Shown here one piece after another: positions 58,568-64,000 of a DNA stretch of 64,000 bases (positions within the stretch are counted from its first letter, which is position 1; the number at the start of each line of letters is the position of its first letter). Below the pieces are notes generated by a model. The model ran no database searches and was not told the origin of the DNA. It was given only the letters and a program-made list of their open reading frames with translations. The DNA comes from Marifrigoribacter sp047730175 (GTDB taxonomy: Bacteria; Bacteroidota; Bacteroidia; Flavobacteriales; Flavobacteriaceae). Both the position numbers and the translations under genes were made by a program. The stretch spans positions 2,294,001 through 2,358,000 of the forward strand of contig NZ_CP159833.1 in NCBI RefSeq assembly GCF_047730175.1. Direction: 5' to 3'.

Positions 58568-59566
58568 TTAGTAATTATTGTTAAAGGTACGTTTTTTCAG
58601 AATAAAATAATTCCATACAATCGATTTAATAGCATAATATTTAATCGTACTTGCATGCACTTTTCTTTTCTTTAAATAAAAAGGAAGCAAACGGTAAAAA
58701 CTGAAATGAGCATGAATTATTGCAAGGCAATGTTTAATTTTTCCTTGAAATATAAATTGAACCCCAGCAATACCATCAAGTATTAATCGTATAAATAATA
58801 AAACCCAAACACTCGAGCCTTTGTGGTTTTTGAGTAACGTGAGTAATGAATTTCTAAAATTATAAAATGTTTTCTTTGGATTAGAGGCTGAAAGTGTAGC
58901 GCCACCTATATGATATACCTTAGATGAACCAATACAATAAATTTCACTGCCATTTGCTTTCATTCTCCAACATAGATCAATTTCTTCTTGGTGTGTAAAA
59001 TAGGTTTCATCTAGGGCACCAGACTCCCAAAAGGAGGATGATTTAACAATTAAACAAGCACCCGATGCCCAAAATATAGGGTGGTTATCATTAAATTGCC
59101 CTGTATCCTTTTCAGTAGTATTAAAAATCCTTCCACGGCAATATGGATAGCCTAATTTATCAATAAACCCTCCAGCAGCTCCAGCATATTCAAAATGAGA
59201 TTTGTCTTTATAATCTAATATTTTTGGTTGAGCAGCAACTAATTTTGGATTGTTTTGGAATGCTTTTATAATGGGGGATAACCAATTTTCAGTTACTTCG
59301 ACATCACTATTTAATAGCACATATAAATCTTCAGTAAGATTTTTTAAAGCATCATTATAGCCTTTTGCATAGCCTCCGTTTTCTTTATTCTGAAGTATAT
59401 GTACAGAAGGAAAGTTGTTTTTTACAAATATAACCGAATCATCTGTAGACGCATTATCTGCAATATAAATAGCTGCTTCATTTGAAGAATAATTTATAAT
59501 TGAAGGTAGAAATTGCTCTAATAAGCTTTTTCCATTCCAGTTTAATATTACAATTGCGACTTTCAC
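58568..59566 (-). CDS. Glycosyltransferase family 2
   Basis: A 332-residue enzyme with a GT-A fold starting 'VAIVILNWNGKSLLEQFLPS'. 'ADNASTDDSVIFVKNNFPSV', 'NGGYAKGYNDALKNL', 'YVLLNSDVEVTENWLSPI' (DxD-like Asp) and 'TYFTHQEEIDLCWRMKANGS' are typical of GT2 rhamnosyl/galactosyl-type transferases. C-terminal hydrophobic stretches suggest membrane attachment. The acceptor is unknown; no cell-wall or LPS cluster is adjacent. The start is GTG at 59566 and, as with the cysteine desulfurase, this codon lies in the last stem of a conserved leader. Confidence 0.93.
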   Translation of the reverse strand: MKVAIVILNWNGKSLLEQFLPSIINYSSNEAAIYIADNASTDDSVIFVKNNFPSVHILQNKENGGYAKGYNDALKNLTEDLYVLLNSDVEVTENWLSPIIKAFQNNPKLVAAQPKILDYKDKSHFEYAGAAGGFIDKLGYPYCRGRIFNTTEKDTGQFNDNHPIFWASGACLIVKSSSFWESGALDETYFTHQEEIDLCWRMKANGSEIYCIGSSKVYHIGGATLSASNPKKTFYNFRNSLLTLLKNHKGSSVWVLLFIRLILDGIAGVQFIFQGKIKHCLAIIHAHFSFYRLLPFYLKKRKVHASTIKYYAIKSIVWNYFILKKRTFNNNY

Positions 59567-59700
59567 ACGTTTAAATTTTAATAATTATTTTGTATTAATC
59601 TAATTATAAAATTGAGAACGTGTGTAACCACTCGTTTCACTCATTCTCACATTAAAAATTTTAAATATACTTTTAATATTTATTAATGTTCGTTTCATTT
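59564..59700 (-). promoter_or_regulatory. Structured 5' leader, copy B (before glycosyltransferase), with sequestered GTG start
   Basis: Minus-strand homologue of the leader at 13529-13674. P1: 59683-59689 with 59649-59655 (ACATTAA/TTAATGT). P2: GAGAATG (59642-59648) with CGTTCTC (59614-59620). P3: CACACGTT (59617-59624) with AACGTGTG (59564-59571), covering the GTG start (59564-59566). P2 and P3 share bases. An upstream ORF of 32 codons (59698 down to 59600, MKRTLINIKSIFK...YTRS) lies in the same frame as the one in copy A. The length difference to copy A is one 15-nt block. A TTTG (59704-59707 on minus) suggests the promoter. Confidence 0.65.
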
Positions 59701-59716
59701 ATACAAAGAAACAGGT

Positions 59717-60172
59717 TTATTTTAATTGTGGAGCATATTCAGGAATGTCTTTTAAGAATGTATATTTTTCATTTTTAAAATCCATTTCGCAATAATAATG
59801 GTCTAAACCATTAGTCGTCATTAAATAACTAGCATGTAAAACAAAATTATAACGTGCGATTTGATCAAAAGTTTTCTGATCTATTTTTATAGCGGGAGCT
59901 TTACATTCAACTATAATATGAATACTTCCATCGGAATTATAAACCACGATATCATATCTTTTAATAGTATCATTGAGTTTTATTTGCTTTTCTACATTAA
60001 TATGCAATAAAGGATAGCCTTTTTCAGAAATCAATAAATGCAATACATGTTGTCTCACCCATTCTTCGGGTGTTAAAAGCACGAATTTTTTTCGAACAAT
60101 ATCAAAAATCAACGTTTTATTTTCGTTACTTTTGAATCTGAAAGTATAGGAAGAAAAATGTAATTCTTGCAT
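59717..60172 (-). CDS. Stand-alone HsdR N-terminal-like (PD-(D/E)XK) domain protein
   Basis: A 151-residue protein resembling the N-terminal nuclease-fold domain of type I restriction HsdR subunits: 'VRKKFVLLTPEEWVRQHVLH', 'YPLLHINVEKQIKLNDTIKR', 'YDIVVYNSDGSIHIIVECKA' with the Asp and Glu-x-Lys of the PD-(D/E)XK core, and 'TFDQIARYNFVL'. No helicase, methylase or specificity gene is near, so this is not a restriction system. Bacteroidota often carry this short gene divergent from holA, as here (43 bp between starts). Its function is unknown. Confidence 0.85.
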   Translation of the reverse strand: MQELHFSSYTFRFKSNENKTLIFDIVRKKFVLLTPEEWVRQHVLHLLISEKGYPLLHINVEKQIKLNDTIKRYDIVVYNSDGSIHIIVECKAPAIKIDQKTFDQIARYNFVLHASYLMTTNGLDHYYCEMDFKNEKYTFLKDIPEYAPQLK

Positions 60173-60215
60173 ACGGCAAAGTAACTATAATCCATTAATT
60201 ATTCAATAGAAATTT

Positions 60216-61220
60216 GTGCCTTTAGAAAAAGCAAAACACATTGTAGAAAGTATTAAGAAAGGAGCTATAAAACCCGTTTATTTTTTAATGGGAGAAGAAG
60301 CTTATTATATTGATGCTATTTCAGATTTTATTGAAAAGTCCATTTTAACTGAAGAAGAAAAAGGGTTTAATCAAACAATCCTTTACGGCCGTGATGTTGC
60401 CATTGATGAAATTGTAAGTACTGCAAAACGATTTCCAATGATGGCAGAAAAACAAGTGGTCATCGTAAAAGAAGCGCAAGATTTATCTCGAACCATAGAA
60501 AATTTACTTTCCTATGTAGAAAACCCACAACCTTCTACCGTTTTAGTACTCTGCTATAAATATAAAAGTTTAGATAAGCGTAAAAAACTTATTAAAGCCA
60601 TTAATAAAAATGGAGTAGTGTTCGAAAGCAAGAAGTTATACGATAATAAAGTGCCAGATTGGATACGAAGGGTTTTATCAGGAAGAGGGTATACAATTAC
60701 TCCAAAAGCTTCGCAGATGCTTTTAGAATTTCTTGGAAATGATTTAGGGAAAATCAATAATGAATTAGAAAAATTACAATTGATCATCGCAAAAGGAGCA
60801 CAAATAACTCCTCAGATTATTGAAGAAAATATTGGGATTAGTAAAGATTATAATAATTTCGAATTACAAAGTGCCATCAGTAAAAGAGATTTTAAAAAAG
60901 CTTTTGGTATCATCCAATACTTTGCTCAAAACCAAAAAAATCATCCTTTAGTGATGACCATCGCTTTAATGTATAGTTTCTTTTCAAAAATATTAAAATA
61001 CCATGCACTTACTAACAAGTCTGAAGCACCTAAGGCTTTAGGAGTGAGTCCTTATTTTATTAAGGAATATGAAGTTGCTTCAACAAATTACCCCATGAAA
61101 AAAGTGAGTACTATTATTGCCTCTATTCGAGAAATAGATGTTAAAAGTAAAGGGGTTGGTGTAGCAAGTATTTCACAAGCAGATTTATTAAAAGAACTTA
61201 TTGTTAAAATAATGAACTAA
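60216..61220 (+). CDS. holA: DNA polymerase III subunit delta
   Basis: A 334-residue clamp-loader subunit that opens the beta clamp. It starts at GTG (60216). 'KPVYFLMGEEAYYIDAISDF', 'ILYGRDVAIDEIVSTAKRFP', 'VLVLCYKYKSLDKRKKLIKA' and 'LLEFLGNDLGKINNELEKL' fit the HolA family, including the 'LGNDL' helix of domain III. It is divergent from the HsdR-N-like gene and ends in a strong hairpin terminator. Identification rests on overall pattern since HolA has few strict motifs. Confidence 0.93.
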   Translation: MPLEKAKHIVESIKKGAIKPVYFLMGEEAYYIDAISDFIEKSILTEEEKGFNQTILYGRDVAIDEIVSTAKRFPMMAEKQVVIVKEAQDLSRTIENLLSYVENPQPSTVLVLCYKYKSLDKRKKLIKAINKNGVVFESKKLYDNKVPDWIRRVLSGRGYTITPKASQMLLEFLGNDLGKINNELEKLQLIIAKGAQITPQIIEENIGISKDYNNFELQSAISKRDFKKAFGIIQYFAQNQKNHPLVMTIALMYSFFSKILKYHALTNKSEAPKALGVSPYFIKEYEVASTNYPMKKVSTIIASIREIDVKSKGVGVASISQADLLKELIVKIMN

Positions 61221-61284
61221 TATATAGTTGCAGGCAACTAATATTTTTCAAAAAAGCTAGTTTAGCTACCATAGTTATGTAAAA

Positions 61285-61317
61285 AAAAAACCGCTTATCA
61301 TTGATAAGCGGTTTTTT
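61285..61317. terminator. Bidirectional terminator between holA and doxX-like gene
   Basis: A 15-bp stem (AAAAAACCGCTTATC 61285-61299, loop ATT, GATAAGCGGTTTTTT 61303-61317) with A and T flanks usable in both directions. Confidence 0.9.
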
Positions 61318-61328
61318 ATGTTCTAGCG

Positions 61329-61691
61329 TTATTTTCTTAAAGCAAATTTACCGCCACCAAATAATGCAATAGCAATAAATGCAAAAGCATAAAGTAGCGC
61401 TAATTCTTTTTTGCCAATAGGATCACTACCATGAACAATAAATGCAGCAACCAGCATTGTAATCGCAGGAGGAATTGCCATCCATCTTGTTTTAATCCCT
61501 AGAATAATTAAGATAGGGCAAATGGCTTCGCCGATCACAGTAAGTATTAATGTAAATCCACTACCAATTCCAAGAGGGTCTGGAAACCCCATATCTCCTT
61601 GAATCAATTGTAATAGCTTTGGAACTCCATGCGTAAGCATCATTCCAGAAAATCCTAAACGTAATAAAAGTAATCCTAAATTTGTGTTCAT
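61329..61691 (-). CDS. DoxX family membrane protein
   Basis: A protein of about 120 residues with four hydrophobic helices. The start at 61691 (MNTNLGLLLLRLGFSGMMLT) is preferred to the longer frame from 61742, whose extra residues are charged and not family-like. 'HGVPKLLQLIQGDMGFPDPL', 'GEAICPILIILGIKTRWMAI' and 'LYAFAFIAIALFGGGKFALR' are typical of DoxX/SURF4-like proteins, which are small inner-membrane proteins linked to redox or sulfur metabolism in some bacteria. The role here is unknown. It is divergent from menA, with a gap of about 90 bp. Confidence 0.85.
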   Translation of the reverse strand: MNTNLGLLLLRLGFSGMMLTHGVPKLLQLIQGDMGFPDPLGIGSGFTLILTVIGEAICPILIILGIKTRWMAIPPAITMLVAAFIVHGSDPIGKKELALLYAFAFIAIALFGGGKFALRK

Positions 61692-61752
61692 AGTTTTGTG
61701 TATATTTTTTATTTTTTTGAAGTGAATAAAAATACAAAACAATTTTTAAACG

Positions 61753-61760
61753 TATTTTTG
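61753..61760 (+). promoter_or_regulatory. Bacteroidota -7 promoter box before menA
   Basis: TATTTTTG (preceded by CG, as at 13511-13520) fits TAnnTTTG and lies 17 bp before the ATG at 61778, predicting a leader of about 10 nt. Confidence 0.5.
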
Positions 61761-61777
61761 TATATCAAACCTCCAAA

Positions 61778-62725
61778 ATGAATACTATAAAAGCTTGGAT
61801 TGCTGCAGCTCGATTACGAACATTACCCTTATCTGTTTCGGGTATTATTGTGGGAGCTTCCTTAGGATATAATTTTTTTTGCAATTCTAAAGCTGATGTT
61901 TTAAGTACTGATTCAGCAATCTGTGTTTTAGGGTTATATGAATCGACCACATTTTGGTTAGCGATATTAACCACTATTGGATTTCAAATACTTTCAAATT
62001 TTGCTAACGATTATGGAGACGGTATTAAAGGAACCGATGATGATCGTCAAGGAGAAAAAAGAGTAGTAGCTTCTGGTTTAATTTCTGCACATAGCATGAA
62101 AAAAGGAATGATTGCCACAACGATTATCACCCTATTGATTGCTCTTCTTTTAATTTACACAGCATTAGGAAGTAAAGATGTATTAATGTCTATTGTGTTT
62201 TTTGGATTAGGAACACTTTCAGTGGTTGCAGCTATAACTTATACGGTAGGTAAAAAGCCATACGGTTATTCTGGATTTGGGGATGTTTTTGTATTTTTAT
62301 TTTTCGGATTATTAAGCGTATTAGGTAGTTATTATTTATTTACACAAGATATTTTTTTAGACATATTGCTTCCCGCTATAACTATAGGGTTTTTCAGTAT
62401 AGCGGTATTAAACCTGAATAATATGCGAGATATAGAAAATGATAAAAAACATTCAAAAAATACATTAGTTGTTCTCTACGGAATGGCATTCGCAAAAAAA
62501 TATCATTTTACATTATTAATAGGAGGAATGCTTTGCGCTATTATATATACACTCTCACATTATCATGCCCCGTTACAATTTATTTACCTGTTGTCATTTA
62601 CACCTATAATTTTAAATATAAGGACAGTGTATAAAAATGAGAACCCAATTCTATTAGATTCAGAATTAAAGAAAGTAGCATTAAGTACTTTTGCTTTCGC
62701 CCTATTATTTAGCTATTTGCATTAA
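61778..62725 (+). CDS. menA: 1,4-dihydroxy-2-naphthoate polyprenyltransferase
   Basis: A 315-residue integral membrane enzyme of menaquinone synthesis. It attaches the prenyl tail to dihydroxynaphthoate. Hallmarks are 'AARLRTLPLSVSGIIVGASL', the Asp-rich prenyl-diphosphate site 'ANDYGDGIKGTDDDRQGEKR', 'AAITYTVGKKPYGYSGFGDV', and a second Asp motif 'LNNMRDIENDKKHSKNTLVV'. Eight or nine hydrophobic helices are visible. It heads a plus-strand run with a UPF0173 hydrolase (25 bp gap) and menC (1 bp gap), so the three are probably one operon. Confidence 0.96.
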   Translation: MNTIKAWIAAARLRTLPLSVSGIIVGASLGYNFFCNSKADVLSTDSAICVLGLYESTTFWLAILTTIGFQILSNFANDYGDGIKGTDDDRQGEKRVVASGLISAHSMKKGMIATTIITLLIALLLIYTALGSKDVLMSIVFFGLGTLSVVAAITYTVGKKPYGYSGFGDVFVFLFFGLLSVLGSYYLFTQDIFLDILLPAITIGFFSIAVLNLNNMRDIENDKKHSKNTLVVLYGMAFAKKYHFTLLIGGMLCAIIYTLSHYHAPLQFIYLLSFTPIILNIRTVYKNENPILLDSELKKVALSTFAFALLFSYLH

Positions 62726-62750
62726 AATTTAAAGATTATAATATAAGCAC

Positions 62751-63431
62751 ATGAAAATCACTTTTTACGGTCAAAATACGTTAGCAATAGATGTTTCTGG
62801 TAAACACATTCTTGTCGATCCTTTTATTTCAGGGAACCCATTTTCTAAGGATAAAGTAGATGTTTTATCTCTAAAAGCAGATTATATATTACTAACCCAT
62901 GCACATGAAGATCATGTGTTAGATGCTGAAGCCATCGCAAAAAATACAGGTGCAAAAATTATAAGTAATTATGAAATTGCAATGTATTATCAAGCGAAAG
63001 GAATTGATGTTCACCCTATGAATCATGGGGGAAGCTGGCAATTCGATTTTGGGAAAGTAAAATATGTGAATGCAATTCATACAAGTTCATTTGCAGACGG
63101 AAGTAATGGAGGACAACCAGGAGGTTTTGTAATAGAAGGAGAACATAAAAATATATATATAGCAGGAGATACCGCTTTAACTATGGATATGAAATTAATT
63201 CCACTCACTACAAAATTAGATCTAGCAATATTACCGATTGGAGATAATTTTACGATGGGTATTGATGATGCGATTTTAGCTAGTGATTTTGTGGAATGTG
63301 ATAAAGTATTAGGAGTTCATTATGATACATTTGGTTTTATTGAAATAGATCATGAAGTTGCTAAACGAAAATTTTATGATGCTGAAAAAGATCTTATGTT
63401 ATTAGAGATTGGAGAATTTTTAGAACTTTAA
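62751..63431 (+). CDS. Metal-dependent hydrolase (UPF0173 type, metallo-beta-lactamase fold)
   Basis: A 226-residue cytosolic protein. 'HILVDPFISGNPFSKDKVDV' and 'YILLTHAHEDHVLDAEAIAK' (HxHxDH metal site), 'NGGQPGGFVIEGEHKNIYIA', 'GDTALTMDMKLIPLTTKLDL' and 'PIGDNFTMGIDDAILASDFV' fit the UPF0173 branch of metallo-beta-lactamase-fold hydrolases. It sits between menA and menC, which suggests a link to menaquinone synthesis in this phylum, but the substrate is unknown. Confidence 0.93.
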   Translation: MKITFYGQNTLAIDVSGKHILVDPFISGNPFSKDKVDVLSLKADYILLTHAHEDHVLDAEAIAKNTGAKIISNYEIAMYYQAKGIDVHPMNHGGSWQFDFGKVKYVNAIHTSSFADGSNGGQPGGFVIEGEHKNIYIAGDTALTMDMKLIPLTTKLDLAILPIGDNFTMGIDDAILASDFVECDKVLGVHYDTFGFIEIDHEVAKRKFYDAEKDLMLLEIGEFLEL

Positions 63432-63432
63432 A

Positions 63433-64000
63433 TTGAAAGCGTCCTTCCAAAAATATATTCTAAATTTTAAAACTCCTAGTGGGACTTCTCGTGGTGTCTT
63501 AAAGCAAAAAGAAACATGGTTTTTATTGTTGAAAAACGATAACAAAATTGGTATTGGAGAATGTGGAATGTTTCGTGGATTAAGTATTGATGATCGCCCA
63601 GATTTTGAAGAAAAATTAAAATGGGTTTGTAATAATATTCAATTAGGAGAGGAAGACTTATACCATAAATTAATTGAGTTTCCAGCCATTCAAATTGGAG
63701 TGGAAATGGCTTTTAAATCATTAGAAGCGAATACTACTTTTGAATTATTTCCTTCTGAATTTACTCAAAATGAACAAGAGATTCCTATAAATGGATTAAT
63801 TTGGATGGGAGACAAGCGATTTATGAAGGAGCAAATTCTTGAAAAAATAACACTAGGATTTCATTGTATAAAAATGAAAATTGGTGCCATTGATTTTTCA
63901 ACTGAATTGGATATTCTTCATTCAATACGAAAAGAGTTTTCAGCTTCCGATTTAGAATTGCGAGTAGATGCAAACGGAGCTTTCTCACCTTCTGAAGCAT
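63433..64000 (+). CDS. menC: o-Succinylbenzoate synthase, N-terminal part (runs off window end)
   Basis: An open frame from TTG at 63433, one base after the stop of the preceding gene, continues to the window end (189 full codons). It starts KASFQKYILNFKTPSGTSRG and contains 'GIGECGMFRGLSIDDRPDFE', 'IQIGVEMAFKSLEA', the catalytic Lys in 'FHCIKMKIGAIDFS' and the metal Asp in 'LELRVDANGAFSPSEA'. These are the enolase-superfamily motifs of MenC, which dehydrates SHCHC to o-succinylbenzoate in menaquinone synthesis. TTG is the only suitable start. Position after menA supports the call. Confidence 0.92.
   Translation, partial: MKASFQKYILNFKTPSGTSRGVLKQKETWFLLLKNDNKIGIGECGMFRGLSIDDRPDFEEKLKWVCNNIQLGEEDLYHKLIEFPAIQIGVEMAFKSLEANTTFELFPSEFTQNEQEIPINGLIWMGDKRFMKEQILEKITLGFHCIKMKIGAIDFSTELDILHSIRKEFSASDLELRVDANGAFSPSEA

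Noticed and set aside
59717..60172. Type I restriction-modification locus
   Set aside because: Only an HsdR N-terminal-like domain is present; no helicase, methylase or specificity genes.

Overview
This is a 64 kb chromosomal window from a marine-type member of the Flavobacteriaceae (phylum Bacteroidota). The evidence for that assignment is the low GC content, many short lipoproteins and TonB-linked outer-membrane proteins, C-terminal type IX secretion (T9SS) sorting domains, PorQ, a long Bacteroidota-type SecA without the usual Cys-rich tail, menaquinone genes, and promoter boxes of the TAnnTTTG type. No tRNA, rRNA, CRISPR array, insertion sequence or prophage is visible. Most of the window is core chromosome with a sprinkling of surface-protein genes.

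Layout. 1-1.4 kb: the end of a T9SS cargo protein and a DUF4136-like lipoprotein, with a dispersed repeat between them. 1.4-8 kb (minus strand): secA, a DUF2795 gene, a PduO-type cobalamin adenosyltransferase, a decayed short-chain dehydrogenase, a tiny membrane protein, an ABC ATPase and a frameshifted methyltransferase. 8-13.4 kb: secreted or lipid-anchored proteins around an Smr-domain protein. 13.5-19 kb: a cysteine desulfurase behind a structured leader, then an M23 peptidase and a TonB receptor. 19-25.9 kb: zapB-like, zapA, 6S RNA and rny, then xerD, two beta-barrel proteins, aroQ and lpdA. 26-34.8 kb: two msrB genes, an M48 protease, an MFS carrier, lipoproteins, and an ECF sigma factor operon ending in two beta-helix-like surface proteins. 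35-45 kb: lon, porQ, cmk, pheT, a thioredoxin-like lipoprotein and recG. 45-57 kb: a PNGase F-like secreted protein, an M1 peptidase, an FMN glutamate-synthase-like protein, an M20 hydrolase, a UvrD helicase, two paralogous lipoprotein hydrolases and a Sua5/YciO protein. 57-64 kb: an OmpA-like protein, a glycosyltransferase behind a second copy of the structured leader, an HsdR-N domain protein, holA, a DoxX protein, menA, a UPF0173 hydrolase and the start of menC.

The most interesting signals are not proteins. (1) Two unlinked genes, the cysteine desulfurase at 13672 and the glycosyltransferase ending at 59566, share a homologous leader of about 140 nt. It has a stem with two compensatory base changes, two mutually exclusive stems, a GTG start codon buried in the last arm, and a possible upstream peptide ORF ending inside the switch. 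(2) A 54-nt module followed by a variable hairpin recurs at 789-872 and 34211-34298. (3) lon and an M48 protease share a sigma-54-like promoter motif with exact spacing. (4) Three direct repeats with an exact 21-bp period sit upstream of a promoter box at 8245. (5) Two neighbouring genes near 6-8 kb are broken, one by a large internal deletion. Novelty cannot be judged without database searches, and the tests that would decide are given with each finding.
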